From Nymphaea colorata (lineage: Eukaryota > Streptophyta > Magnoliopsida > Nymphaeales > Nymphaeaceae): a DNA stretch of 64,000 bases. The DNA lies in the NCBI RefSeq assembly GCF_008831285.2, contig NC_045141.1:24537315-24601314 (forward strand), given 5' to 3'. Numbering within the stretch: position 1 is the stretch's first letter; every line of letters starts with the position of its first letter. Position numbers and translations under genes: made by a program. Below are positions 12,276 to 31,100 of this stretch, piece by piece. A model generated the notes under the pieces. The model worked only from the letters and a program-made list of their open reading frames with translations. It searched no databases and was not told where the DNA came from.

Positions 12276-13062
12276 TTCGTTTTTTCTACATAGTGTGTAT
12301 ATGTATATATATATAAAAGAGATGATTGCCATTGTAAGGCATCATTCCTGTATCAACCTGCACAAGAAACATTATTAATGGAATAATGGCTACCCTCTAA
12401 GATTCAGAACGATGACTTAGAATATAATATAGATAAGACTAGAAAACAAAACCATTTCGCTGATTAATGAACAAGGCTGCAGTTTACGGCATACACAACG
12501 CATTAGAATTTCATTAATGAAGGGAAGAATCTTCTGTGTCTTCCTTAAGAATTCCCTGAAGCAATTGGTATCTTCCCCAATTAGAACTTTGTCTGCGCAG
12601 TTCATCTCCCATATTTTAATTTCTTCAAAAATTAAATATAATGTCAATTTAAAGTATAAAAGGACTATTCATATCATAACAAAAAATGGGTCAAAGTCTA
12701 CTCAACAATAAAATACTGAATGTGCGGATGCGGGAAGGATTGTAGTTGGTATTCAGGGAATTAACATAGTTGCCCTGGTTCAGATGATCAGTATCATTTT
12801 CTTATGAATCTAATGTCCAGAGTGGACCAGCTTTAATATATAATTGAAGATGATTCATCAACTGATGAAGAGGTAATGAAAACGACTGTTAGTAAGGTAA
12901 GCCACGTAAATTGGGCCATTTAATAGAACTGCCCTCCTACAGGTAGTTGCTGGCTGAGCCCCGAAGAACAAGCGTAAGGAAAACAACATGACCATCACAT
13001 GAGAACGCACGGGGTGCATGCTAAAAGGTTTTGGAACTTTGATATGGGCATTCATCTCAACT

Positions 13063-13461
13063 AGAGATGTCCAGATTTAGATCTAATATTCGACCAAACC
13101 ATTCTGATAAATCAGATACCAAAAAAAAATAAATTAATATCTGATTAAGAAATAGTATCGGATTTGGACTTAAGACATGACATCCCACCAGATTAGGATC
13201 TGAATATACATAAATATATGATCAGATTCGGATTTGTTTCGAATTTAGTTTTAATAAATATTCCCTATCCAATGATCTTACGTTTTGAAAATCAGCCAAA
13301 TTCGTGTCAAAATCTGGATTCGGATTCACATATGAATGCATAAAATATGATGTGGATTTTGCAATCGGGTTTGAGATTTTGATTTGGATATAACTGTTCT
13401 TGCGAAAAATCAAATACAGTTAAGGGTATATCCAATTCAAATATGATCCGTTGACATCCCT
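13063..13461. mobile_element. MITE-like element with GATGTC/GACATC ends
   Basis: The left end AGAGATGTCC and right end GACATCCCT are imperfect inverted repeats about 400 bp apart. The centre repeatedly uses 'cggatttgg/gattcgga' words, typical of degenerate plant elements that end in AGGGATGTCAA. It is non-coding and its boundaries are approximate. Confidence 0.5.
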
Positions 13462-13556
13462 AACCTCAACCTCTCTAAAAAGACGCGTCCATGGCACTGT
13501 TTGATGCATGTTCTTACCAAAGCATGAGAGGAAGAGCAGAATATTTGAGTACCAAA

Positions 13557-13620
13557 CAAGATGGGGACACCTGATCTAAAAGACTAGATGATGTACCAAG
13601 ATGGGGACACTTGATCTAAA
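13557..13620. repeat. Short direct repeat, period 40 bp
   Basis: CAAGATGGGGACAC followed by (C/T)TGATCTAAA occurs at 13557 and again 40 bp downstream. It is two copies only, with one substitution in the shared core. Confidence 0.8.
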
Positions 13621-14725
13621 TCGTCAGGTCACTTTTGTGCAAATGCACCACCACAAGCCTGACCCAATAATTTCATCCAAAAGGAGACGGTTCGTTGGTG
13701 TATATATAACATCATTTATGACAGTTCAGCAGGTAACAGTTCTAAAAGCTTGTATGAATAACCAATGAGCTGGTTTTGGATGACCACCCCACCGGACCCG
13801 AACCTATCTGGATTGGGTAGATTTGATAAAGAAAATTAAGATTCGATTAATAATCATAACCAGGTTTTGTGTGTGACTCCGAGACCCGGTTTGAGGTAAA
13901 CCGGAATTTAATCACCTACACATAAAAGTCGGATCCTGTGTGATCTTCTGATTCCTGTTTGTTTAACAAATTCTAAGTTTAAAATTGGATCTGGCACAAA
14001 TGCTGGCCTGTTTAGATCCTAATTTGCTTCTTCTTTTCTCATTATTTCATATGGCTGACTTCTTTCTCAAATGTTGCTGCTTTCTACTACTGTTCTCAAT
14101 GTTGAGCGGTCATTTCTAGGCCTTAGAACCACTTTATAGAAAAGCTTAATTTTCTCATGAATCTAATCCCATTTGTGTATGCTAAACTTATTTTATTTGG
14201 ATTACCTCGAGCTTCTTGAGATCCACATGTCTGAGTCCAACTCTAGAGTATGATGGCAGAATAGGACCAAGCTATGAAGGAGATTTATCTCCTTAATATG
14301 TACATCGACAAAGTTTAAAATACTAATTGTCTGGAATCTAGTTAAAAGTAGTAGAAAATAATAGGAAAGAAAGGGGGATGCATCACCCATCCAATGGAAA
14401 GCTTTTGAAATATTTTATCTGCCAACAGGAAACTTGAGGTAAATTCAGAGAATTGCAATAGGAATCCAAATTACGGTTGAAGATCCATATGGCATCCATC
14501 TATAATAGAAAATTCTATAGGGTTTGAAAAGCATAAAAGAAGGAAAGAAACCCACTTTTTTTCTGTGAATTTTCTTCCGGCGGCCGTCCCGTTTCATGCC
14601 TCACAACTCTTCACCCCGACCCCATAGCCCTATCTTAACCTAGCATATTAAAAAACGCTCATTTTTCCTCTTCTTTTACTGGTAATTGTGGAGTAGTATA
14701 GTTAGCATGTGGTATGAGAACAAGA

Positions 14726-14800
14726 GCCCCTTTAACCTGGTTAGTTCAGTTTAAACTTTCGAGCTGCCCCTTTAACCTGGTTAGTATTTCAGTTTAATCT
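14726..14800. repeat. Short direct repeat, period 40 bp
   Basis: GCCCCTTTAACCTGGTTAG occurs at 14726 and 14766, each followed by a TTCAGTTTAA variant. It lies just before a (TC)n tract at about 14809-14832. Confidence 0.85.
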
Positions 14801-15128
14801 CTTTCTTTCTCCCTCTCTCTCTCTCTCTCTCCCTCCCTCTGGCAAAGGAGGCGCCCCTTTCCCCATGCCTCCCTCGCTAATGGGCCACCAAGAGATATCT
14901 CTGCCAGTTCTATATATGTATATGTCACCTTGGATAATTACTCAATGGCTAACATTTAAAAATTTATTGCTACAAGCACTATAAATTGTGCTGAAATCAC
15001 ATTAAACAATTGTCACAATAAGCCCTGATTCATGCCAATTTAGTAACGGTTTTTAATGATATATCATTTTTAAATTTCAATTATCTGGCAACATACAACA
15101 CATAATGACATTAAACTCTCACTCTCTC

Positions 15129-15159
<31 letters not shown>

Positions 15160-16357
15160 TCTTTTTTTCAAAACACAATTTTGGACAATCAGAGGCCTTG
15201 TGCCAGCACTTTGTGAGAACTAGCCAGGATTTGAACAGACGGCCTCGAGACGACGAATACGGAAAACAGAATCCACCCACCCATACAGGTGGTAGCAAAA
15301 TGAGATATGGCACGTCCAAAGACGAAACTCGACCACATGTTAAGCTAAGATTTTGGCTAAATTCATGAAACAGGAAAGACCAAACCTAATTGCCAAATGA
15401 TCCATATTGTTGAGGTTATCTCATTCGATAAAAATGAAGTCGAAGAAAGAAGAATGGTTGAATACCTTTCAGAGTTTTTCCTTGTTCCCTACAATTATTG
15501 GCAAAATGTAGTTACGCAAACCTAACCAATTTATGCCAAAAGATGGACCGCAAGTTTCAAACTCTTGACCTCTTTCATTTCAAGGCTTCACTGGGCATTC
15601 AATAAGAACACTGAACACACAATGTACTTAAAACACGTTTCAAGAACACTGTTTATTTTCGTTCTAAGAAACATATTGTGATCATGAATGTTATCCATAA
15701 ACCCAATAATCAAAAATTAATGAACATAATCATATCAAATTTTTTGCGACTGAGAACATAGCGTTCTAAAAACATGTGTTCCAAAAAAACAATGTTCTTC
15801 TTTTTAAATCAATCACCCTCTTAAATCCACTACCTGTGAACAAGTGCACAGACCTCTTGTTTGCCACCTTGAGGCATCAAAGCCACCACCAACTCACTAG
15901 ATTATCATGCCAGGCAGATGAAGTATGGAAAGAAATTGTTATGGTTTAACTATCTAAGGACCAATACAAACATAACTGTCAGCTCGAAGAAGTGAATCAA
16001 AGGAAAACTCAGGAGCACTCGAAAAGCAAGCAAGCACCCATGGCAAACAAGGAAGACCAATTCTCCATATTCCCAAAAAGCAAATGCAATAAGATCAAGA
16101 ATGCATCACGAGCACTCATCTGAGAAATTTGTTATTGTTTAGCTAAACTGGAAGATTCATGCAACAAGTCAGCCGTTGTGTGCACTCATGGAAGAAAGTG
16201 CCATTTTTTAAATATCTAAAGACCCCACAAACATAGCCGTCAGCTCAAGGAATTGATCAAAGGGAAAAACAGGAGCACTCCAAAAGCAAGAAAGCAACTA
16301 TGGAAAACAAAGGAGAAGACTGATTCTCCACATTCTCAAAAAGCAGACGCAATAATA

Positions 16358-21512
<5,155 letters not shown>

Positions 21513-24264
21513 GATCGAGGAAGGGAGAGTGAAAGCGAGGGAGAGACAGCTAGGGGGAGGAGAGAGTTGGGGTGCAAGTGTGTGGAGAGAGAAATGAGGT
21601 CTCCCAAATAGTGGCTCCCGATAACAATCGTCCACTTTTCTTTTTTCTTTTTTTTTTTTTGGGTAAACCTGGCAACATCCAGATCGCTGGCCTTGATCTT
21701 TGAATATCTACTTAATTCATGGATTTCATGACATCTCTCATAGTAGCTCTTGTCGGCACCGAGGCGCGTTAACATCTTCAGCGTTTAGCTACAATTTCAA
21801 TTTTGGACTTCATTTTTTTCGTTTTCCATATAACGGCTTCAGTTTTCCTACAATTGTCAAAAGAAGACATTTATTCCTTTTTAAACCCTAGTTGAAGTAT
21901 GAGTTACGATAAAGGAAATAATCATGTCATCCTTTCTTATATGATCAAAAGGAAAGAAGACAACGGTGAAAAGCATACGTGCTCACCTGTTTCAATATGT
22001 TTGCGATTTCATTTCCTTACAGTTGTTCAACTGAGATATAAAACAAAGAATGGATAACGTTGGAAGACGTACTTGAATTTGTAACCAAACGGCACGCCCC
22101 TGGACTGATTGAAGTTTCCAAAAAGAGAATTCATAGAAAGAAACATGGCACCGAATAATTGTTAACTGGTCCAGGAGTGTGAAACAATATAACTACAAAC
22201 ATTCTAACATATGAACCTGAAAATCAAGAAATACTTTTTCATATTCATCCTAGCGTCATGATCCATTGATATATTCTGTCGTACCTTATTTCCATGGACA
22301 AATTCATTCCACTTTTTTCAGTAAGCATTTCAAATTAAATTTATCAATTGCAGTTGCTTTTCCTCATGAAGTGACACACGTGCTTGCTTTTAGAAGAAAA
22401 TAAAGAAATGAATTAAATTGGATACAAAAGTATCTTTAAAAATGATGTAGCTCATTTTCATTTTCAATTTTGAGGCCAAAGTTTTTTTGCTTTTTTCTTT
22501 GTCTTTAGAGAGTTTAAGACTGTTTTAAGATTTGAGTAGAGAGCACCAATCAACTTAAGTATCACACATTCACATTACTGTTCAAAAGAGAAAATGATGA
22601 CAGGACTTTCACCAACCAGCCAGCTTGACCAGTTACACGACCAACCGTTACAAACGATCGGCTGTTAACTACCTTCTTGTTTATACGTCTTTCTTATAAA
22701 TGGTGAAACACACTATTCATACGCTAGGATCAAGAAAAAACTCCATGCTTGTTAGATATACATATGCATCCATGAAGAATATCAAAAAATAGAATAAAAA
22801 ATCAATCAATGACTATTCATGACGTCCCTAGGAAAAGTAGGGGAGCATGATTGAACGAATTTTGTCATAAACGTGCAAACACAGCAGTTTCTATCAATTG
22901 CCCCAAAGTCATGGATGAAACTGAAAAAAAAAATATTTACGCTATTAAGCCTCATAATAATGGCGCTTGGGCCTATCAATGTTTTATTTTGTGAATGGAA
23001 ATGTGGAACAGCCCAAGTGGCCCTCCCAGCAATACCGTCACCACACGTTTCAGCACCGTAGTAAAGCCATTTATGAAGCACAAAACAGTTGCTTTTGGGA
23101 ACTCTTTTTCAGGAGGGAGCAAAGCCACCGGTGTAGCAGAACTTTGTCCAATCGTGGGTATTGATTACAGCAGCTAAAAGCTAAGAGACTAACTAAGCAA
23201 ATTTGGAGACTCGACTTCCATTCTGATTCACTGGACAATGAGAGGGCATGACTTGCTGCCTTGGGCCTGTGGAATCTAAGGTAAAGACTATCGGAATGTA
23301 TTCCCCCAAGGGTAAGATTGATCGGCTTTCCTTTTTCTGGGCAAGCTGGGTTAATCTTATCAATATAGAGATGCATCCTCGAAATTGTATTCGTCGCCTT
23401 TCAACTTTAGGGCGTGTTTCATGAACTGCCCTCATCCTAGAGAACTTTTGTACCGCAACGCAAAGAAGTTAAACTCCAAGTGAAGAATGTCTCAACTATC
23501 AAACACGCATTATAGGTTATCTGGAGTTCAATCCACTAGCTGAGTCGCCATGGTTGCTGTAGTGAATGTATTCTTTCTGCTGCGCAAGTCCACGCAAACT
23601 GGACGACCAATGATTGTTGGCTCAACTGGCAAATATTTGCAGTAAGTTTAAGGAAGGAACTAAAATCTTACAACTCGTATAGATATATATAATATGCTCA
23701 CAATAGCCAAGTTCTTTCCGAATAATCAAGCAAAAGTGCTGGCTGGGGCGATTCAAGCTAGGAATCATGTGCTTGATTCAATTACTCCTGGTAACCAAGA
23801 TCGGTGTTGGGAAAATTCAGCCTTTAGAAACCAAATTTCATTAATTTCAGCTTTGATTTTTTCTTCTAAAAATAAGGTCTGAACTGCTAAACAACATTTT
23901 TAAAGGGCTATAATAAACGTCAATTGGCTTCCTTTAATCATTGCCACTGAAAGTAAACGGGCTCACTATTAGGTGACATATTGATTGTAAATTTATTAAA
24001 AAACTGCACAGTTGAGATTCTGCTCCTCTTTCAAATGTAATTTGGCATGTATAAGTTGTTCATAATTATTATTTTTTAGGGTAAGCTTCTTTCTTGTTCA
24101 TGCCTACCATGTAGAACATTGCCATGCTCATTCCTTAACTATCTATAAATCCTAAGCATATAAATCAGAACTACGAATTAATCTGTTAGGCAAGTTTGTC
24201 AACAAAAACTTATTTTTTAAGCAAATATGCTATTATATCACCTTTACAAGTTGACCAAATGAAT

Positions 24265-24470
24265 AAAATAAAACAACTTACCATATTTATTTTTTCTAAA
24301 CAACAATCGCCCATCTTTTGGCTACATACCTACAGAGGGTAGCCAACCATGATTAAAATGACAAAACAAATGACTTACCGTATTATTTTCTCAAACCACA
24401 AACGCCCATGTTTTGACTACGTAACTACAGAGAGTGGCCAACCATGGTTAAAATGACAAAGCAAGTCCCA
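24265..24470. repeat. Diverged tandem repeat, period about 98 bp
   Basis: Two consecutive units share the order AACTTACC(A/G)TATT, (C/A)AACGCCCAT-like, CTACAGAG(G/A)GT and GCCAACCATG(A/G)TTAAAATGACA. Several substitutions and small indels separate them, so the duplication is old. Confidence 0.75.
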
Positions 24471-25832
24471 GGAATGGACTCCGAAAATGATAATAAGGCA
24501 GAAATAAAATTGTCAGTTGATTATAAGGTGCGATTGAACTTGAAAAAAAAACTGAAATAAACAAAACGTGCCCAGCTTTTAGTAGTATAACGAAAATAAA
24601 CTCAAGTTTGAAATTTTTTCATTTATCCCGCTTTTCCATGTCTAGTTGAAGCAGTTGAGCATAAAAATATACACGTGGTACCATGGCTAGCTACCCACCA
24701 GTCGTAATCTGCCAAATGAACGTAAGAAATGTTTGAACGCCATGCTATACAATCCATTTCTTGCAAACTTCATTGACACACCGTTCCCTAGAACAGTTAA
24801 AATTTATAAATCTGTCATTAAAACAGTTACTAAATTGATATTAGTCACGACAACAGTTTATGATGGCATTAATGTTGATCTATAATTTTATTAGCAACAT
24901 ACTTTTAAATTTTAACCATCTGATAACTATCCGGCGTTAAGACTTTCTGTGTGTGTGTGTCTATAACTATCCAGCATAAGACTTTCTCTGCGTATAGATA
25001 TATATATATATAATCGTTGAGAAATACAATATGTTCAATAGCAGTTTACATATGCTATTTTCTCAACCATGCCAAGGCTTTGCTAAGAACCGTAAATGGG
25101 AGGGGAGATGATTTAGAAGGGACTAAACGAATACATGATATCCTATAGTATACCCACCAAATATATCTCTTTAATTAATTGGAAGTTGGGAAGCTGAGAG
25201 TAAAGGGCAAACAATAATCATTTTTCAAAGGAGAGAATTCTGAAGTCAGCCCCTCTTAAAAAACAGAAAGCACTTCTGAAGATACTGCTTGGAATAAAGA
25301 GAAAAAGAGGAGCTGAAGTCAGCCGAGGGACGTGGAGAACCGGAGTGAGGCGTGGAGGCCGGAGGGGCCTCTCTTCCCGCTCAACGGGCGAAGTCCACCT
25401 GTTGACGAAGAAGAGGAGCAAAGCAATTGCTTGCCAATCCCCAATGGCGCACCAATGAAGAACGGGAGAAGGGAGTGAGGCAGTTGCTTGCCAACCCTCT
25501 CTGTTGCAGAGAAATGGAGAACCGGTCGAGGGTGAAGTGGATATAGTGGTCATTTTCTTGATGAGCTAATCTTTGCGGTCCCAATCTCTCCATTTTTGGA
25601 CGGACTGGGGATAAACGTGTTTTTCTTTTCCTTTCCTCTCCATTTCTTCTCATCCACACAAATCAATTCTAATAATTTTCTTTCCCTCTTAATAAATTAT
25701 CCAAACAATTAAATTGTCGAACTCCATCCTTACCTTTCCCTTCAAACAAACGGTAAAAGTCGGTCATGCCAAGTCCGAAACAAATCAGCCCTGGGCTAAT
25801 AAGGCCGCTGCAGCAGTCAAATCTACTAGAAC

Positions 25833-25954
25833 AGAAACCTGATTGGCAATTCATAGTGCATTATCTCTACACCACCTTCTATGTTACAGCAATAGAAACC
25901 TGATTGGCAATTCATAGTGCATTATCTCTACACCACCTTCTATGTTACAGCAAT
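25833..25954. repeat. Perfect 61-bp tandem duplication
   Basis: The 61-bp unit starting AGAAACCTGATTGGCAATTC (25833-25893) is repeated without change at 25894-25954. Identity over the whole unit suggests a recent duplication, or an assembly artefact. The unit is non-coding. Confidence 0.95.
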
Positions 25955-26074
25955 ACATGAAAGGCTCAACAAAACGTTAAAATCATCATGCCTCCAAAAA
26001 TCTCTAAAAATTATCATTAATTTACAGAAACTGTGGGCAATAAAGCTGCAACAACTACATTTAACTAAAGTTGG

Positions 26075-26199
26075 ACACCGGGTCATGCAGCCACCAAGTA
26101 CCCAGCCCGACTCAAACCCTAACCCAGCCCAAAAAAGGGGGTACCGGGCTGGACCAATTGAGCCCAATAATAAGCCTGAGTGGACCCGATAATATTTTT

Positions 26200-26244
<45 letters not shown>

Positions 26245-26390
26245 TTATATTAAAATTTTTAAATATAATCGAACCAAACCCGAGCCAGGCTCTAGTTTGG
26301 GTTTGAATGGTCGGACCAAGCCCGGGCCTGAGTTTCACGACCCAAGCCCAGCTCGTGGCTCCTTATCAAGGACCGGGCCGGCCCAATGCC
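26075..26390. repeat. GC-rich repeat with internal (AT)n
   Basis: Flanks rich in CCGGGT, CAGCCCGA, CCCGGGCC and GGGCCGGCCCA words surround an (AT)n run at 26205-26240. This looks like the degenerate 'pGpCC'-type repeats seen near plant genes. I cannot define its ends or class. Confidence 0.4.
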
Positions 26391-28189
26391 CTGAAAAATG
26401 TTATAATAGGAAAAGCCATGATACTCACTTTAAATGAAATATAAATTGAAAAAAAAAATGGCACATAGATAAAGACTCGCGTAACTCTACAGATAACTGT
26501 CGTGTCAGTATCATTCAAAGTATCAAAGCGGACAAGAAAATGTTTTCAAGGCCCACTCGGTCAGCTCATCTCGCCAGATATGCGCCTTTGCCCATATCCG
26601 TCCGGTATGTAGATAAGATAACATTTTTCTTGTGAAAGTAGGCTACAAGGTTAGTCCCTTCAGGCCCTTCTCATAGTACTTGGATCTACATGTATGGCGT
26701 ACCTCAACCAATCACGGTAAGCATTTTAGCCTGTGAACCATCAGACCAATCCCAACATCCAACAACGCCCGACAAGACGAAGCACAAAAGTGACATAGAC
26801 TTATGCCTGTATACTAACCGCCTGCCTCCAGCTTCCTAAATGCTGCAAACCTGACAGAGATCAAAGGAAAAAAACTTTTGTTTTTTTTTAAGGATAAGAA
26901 TACCAGAAACCACTTCTATTGAAAGAGAACCAGTTGCCAAGGTTGGAAGCAAAGGCTATATTACCAGCAAATACCAGTTGTCAAGGTTGGAAACAGGCTC
27001 CATTACAAGCAAATTTAGAGATGGAGCAACAAAACCATGTTCATGATTAAATGGTTAAATTTAGAAATCATTTTCATGATTAAATGGTTGGAGTTAGTGC
27101 ATAAAAATCTATAGAATGATCAAATAGACAAATACACATGAAATCCTCCTGTCATCAAGGAAATCACAACTTCATTATTCCTTAGATTGTCAAATGAATC
27201 AATTGAGCGAAGTTTCAGAGCAAACAATAAGGTGATAGGATCCTAATGATACCAATGGACTGAGGGAGTGACGCCTCCGTACTCACCTTTACAGGTATGA
27301 CAACCCAGGTTGAGTGAGTTTGCTACCGTCTATCAACCCATAGCCCAAATCTTGCAATGCAACGAAGCCTGAAGAATCGTAGCAAAGGAACTGGAAAAAA
27401 GAATCATATCCACTAATTACATTCAAAGTTCTTCTTATAACCTGAAAAATATACCCCAAAAGTCGCAGAATGCTGAAAAAAAGAGAACCATGAAGTCCCA
27501 GATTGATTCAGACGGTTCTCGAACTTTAGTACATGGTTGAATTTACATAACTAAGTTGGGAAGTTTGGCATCTTACAAGGTGCTTGATAAAAAGACATCT
27601 CTTGGACTCTTTGAGGTCCTCAAAACCACAGCTTATATATTAAAAAAAAAAAAAATCCAACTCACATGAAAATGATTCCCCTCAGTTCACTGATTAGCAA
27701 ATGTAACCCTATGTCACACAGGTGAAGGGTGTGGGTGCAGCATTTTTTAAGGAAAATGGCTGCACCAGCACCTGAATCGTGTCCACTCGGGTGCGGCAAC
27801 CTTTTGATGAGTCTGTGAAACTCTGCTGCGACCATGCAGAAGCATCTAACAAGACATTCTCTACTCGGTTTTACTAATAAAATACATGTATTCCATGGCA
27901 AGTTTCATGGGCACCGGTACCATCACTATTCAAGATGAACATTTTACTCATAGCAGTAAAAGAAGATAACCTAGGCCACCTGTACATTTAGTAAGCCAAC
28001 ATAGTATAACTTTAAACCTGCTTATAGAATTTAGAACCAAAAAATGTTTCGCTTGATTAAGATCTGTGCTTGTCAACTTTTTGTTTCATTTGCCTTTATA
28101 ACCTTCAAGGCGCCTAAGAGCATTCAGAGGAAAACACATGAAATTGAAGACAAGGATCTGTACTTACATTGAGAAAATCAGGTAACAAC

Positions 28190-31100
28190 TTATAAAGATG
28201 TAGTCTTCCGAAGTTCTTGCAGAGGCTCAACTAGGTCACGGCCAATCACCACAATTTTGGATCTTCTCTGTCCTTTAACATTTTTGTGGTCTATCTGTTT
28301 CTTGTGAGAGAACTCTCTCAGTTGCTGCTGAAGAAGAGGTGACATGCCAGCCTGAATAAGCACAAACAAAAGAAGCATGTCCAACTATCAAAATTTTAAC
28401 AATGTAAAAGACTGACAATCTGAAAAGAAAAAAAAAGAACGTAACATTCATGAATATTTCCAACCATTAACTCAGATTAGAAATAAGTCTGTCTGGATAT
28501 GAAACCTAAACCTAGATCCAAGCATACCGTTGGTAAACTTTTAAACATAGAAGACTGGAAGCAACCAATATCAAGATTCAGTTGTGCCTAATTCCACACT
28601 GTCAAGTTAAGGACTTAGGACTCACATTAAAGACTGTAAGATTGCTCCAGATTCTTTATTCTAGAATCTCTCAAATACATCATTAACATAACCATATTGA
28701 AGATATAATTTCATATAAAGAAAAAAAAATACACTGCCAAACCAGGATAGGAGAAAGCATGTCTGATTAACAGACTTACCCCTGCAACAAAGCGATGTGA
28801 AAATGTTGTGGGTTGCAATGGACGTGATAGGAGCTTATTGAGTTCCTGAAAGCATACATCCATATTTATCATAGTGTACCAAAAAATTATTTAGCTTTAG
28901 TTCTATAACTACACCAATACTCAAAATGAAAAGAAAGAGGACCTTCTTCAAATGGTTTAAATGCAAGTTCATATTTCTCTTCTGCCTGTGATTGCTTTCT
29001 CTTTCTCCCTCACTGCTATCATCTTCCACGTTCAACTCAAGCGACTCAGCGTTACGCTCAAACCAGCTTTTTTTTGAATTTTCCTGGAAAGCACAAAGGG
29101 GGAAATGAATCTTACAAGAAGGCTATCAACATCATATTCTAACAAAGTCATTATTTGACTTCCAAAACAGCCCAAAAACCAGCTGCACTAACAAATGAAT
29201 GCATGCTTCCGAAGAAAACAAAACGAGACAAGAATGTAAAGGTGAAATGCAAACACAGATGGCTTTGGAGATGAGACAGAATTTTGAGTACATCAAAATG
29301 TGAATGCAACGTCTCATTTCCTTCTATCCTTTTACCGTTATATAAGCAACATGTTTTGATGTAATTCTGTCAAGCTTCTCGTGAAGTCATCTATGAGAAA
29401 CCCTTGCCTCCTCGACAGTCAATGGCCTAGGCATCAGTGCTCCTGTATATGAATCTATGAGATAGTATGCAACTGTAAACACCTCTCTCAAATTCAATAC
29501 GCATCCTGAATATTATCTTGTGTCAAGTGCACTTTGCAAACATCTCGCAGTCTATTATTGTCCTTTATGCAAGTTATATGCTTATTCTGTGGTGTTGGCT
29601 ACAAGATTTTTAGCACAAGATCAGTAGTGTGCATGATGAGTCAGCATGGACGCCTCCTTAACCAAGGGTTCCCTTCATTGCCTCGATGTCGTTGTCTGAT
29701 TATTCAAATGAATTACTTAGCGTGAGAGAGTTAACATAGATAGATGCTGATATGGCATTAAGGTTTAGGCATACATTGAATGCAATGATGATCTCAAATT
29801 AACTTATAGATTTTCATTTTCTGTAACTGGACTAAAAGTTTCAGGCCATTCAGGAACTCCAAAATAATTATTCTTAGGATTCTCTAATTAAAGTCATACA
29901 AAAGGTTGAGCAACAACTTACTTGAGCATTCATATGCAAAACCTTGTCTATTCTGTAAGCAAGAGAAAGACGTTTCACAACAGCTGGCATGTATGAGCTA
30001 TCTAAAGGAAACGCATTAAGACTTTCCTGCAAAGAGAAAAAAGGAAATGTCACTTCAACAAAAGGATCACATGAGGCACAAAATAAAAAACAAATAAGAA
30101 ATTTAAGTGCACTTTGAATTACAGACCGATGATTGGTAAAGGTAAGAAAGATCAAGGGGCAAAAGGTTTTAGATATTCGATTATGAACTATAAATAGACA
30201 CCCTAGCTATGCCTTCTTCTGCCTCTCCAATGCCGTTAGAATTGCTTTGTCCATGTATCCATATCATGCATATGAATTAATATAACATCAAGTAATAGAA
30301 CAATCGCCGACCAAATTTGAGAAGTGAAAGAAGAACAAAAATGACAAGATCTCAACCTTGGAGAAAGATTTACATAGAGAAGAAAACTTAGATCTGTCTG
30401 TTGGGGAAATAAGCGCAATGCTGCATCCATCAGAAGAGGCACGAGCAGTTCTTCCACTTCTATGTATGTAAATCTGAATGCAAGAAATTTTTTTTCAAAA
30501 AAAAAAATGTTGGGAGAAAGTACTCCACAGAATATTCACAACTGTAGTGACAGAAACAAACTTCTGCTGAATGTGGTAACTGATAATGAATAACAGTCCG
30601 GACACCAGGGACATCTAGACCTCGTGCTGCAACATCAGTAGCAACAAGAATTCCATGCTCGCTTGAACGAAAATGATCAATTGCCTACATTGAAAACACA
30701 ACTCACAGTTAATTACTAGGACAGAGTAGGATATCAACCAGATCATAATGTGTGAACATTTAAAGACCTGATAGCTGCTACCAATCAGTATGATCATCAG
30801 TAACAAGCCAATGTTAATGAAGGGTCACAGTGCATGAAGACCAAGACTAACTGAACATTCCCTAGCTCAACATTTCTGGACACTAAGAAGTCCGAACAAA
30901 TGACTTAAGTTCTCTAGATATCCATGGATGGTTTCTGGATGTTGGCCTTTCATTCTTTATTTATTTAGTTTGATCTAAACTAATTTGAACCATTAATCCC
31001 ACAACTTCAGATATTAAGAAGAAATTCATATTTTTTTCAACAAAATCATAAAGCTAAAAGAAGTCCCAGTCTTTTTACTCGTCTGATGCCATCTCTTTGC

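Larger units (their letters stand above)
5108..16357. other. Gene-free interval with degenerate repeats
   Basis: About 11 kb between AMT1 and the GSNO reductase gene with no recognisable coding gene. It holds two related GGGGCGG-type MITE-like elements (6099-6284, 6500-6694), partial direct repeats (10544-10653, 13557-13620, 14726-14800), a long TA microsatellite, a GATGTC-ended element (13063-13461) and one copy of a dispersed repeat (12120-12275). Scattered short ORFs (for example on the minus strand at 9750-10250) have no family resemblance I can support. Confidence 0.6.
21513..28189. other. Gene-free interval between GSNOR and RH13
   Basis: The first 90 bp hold the likely CT-rich leader of GSNOR. 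The rest has no gene that I recognise. It contains an old direct repeat (24265-24470), a GC-richer patch with a 111-codon minus-strand ORF (25218-25553) lacking family resemblance, a perfect 61-bp tandem duplication (25833-25954) and a GGGCC-rich repeat with an internal (AT)n run (26075-26390). Confidence 0.6.

Noticed and set aside
15200-15300. SINE-like B box GTTCAAATCC on the minus strand
   Set aside because: A single short match. No A box at the right spacing and no tail or target duplication.
25218-25659. Overlapping ORFs of 111 and 92 codons in a GC-richer patch
   Set aside because: Two frames open at once over an internally repetitive stretch, with no family resemblance. More likely a repeat remnant than a gene.
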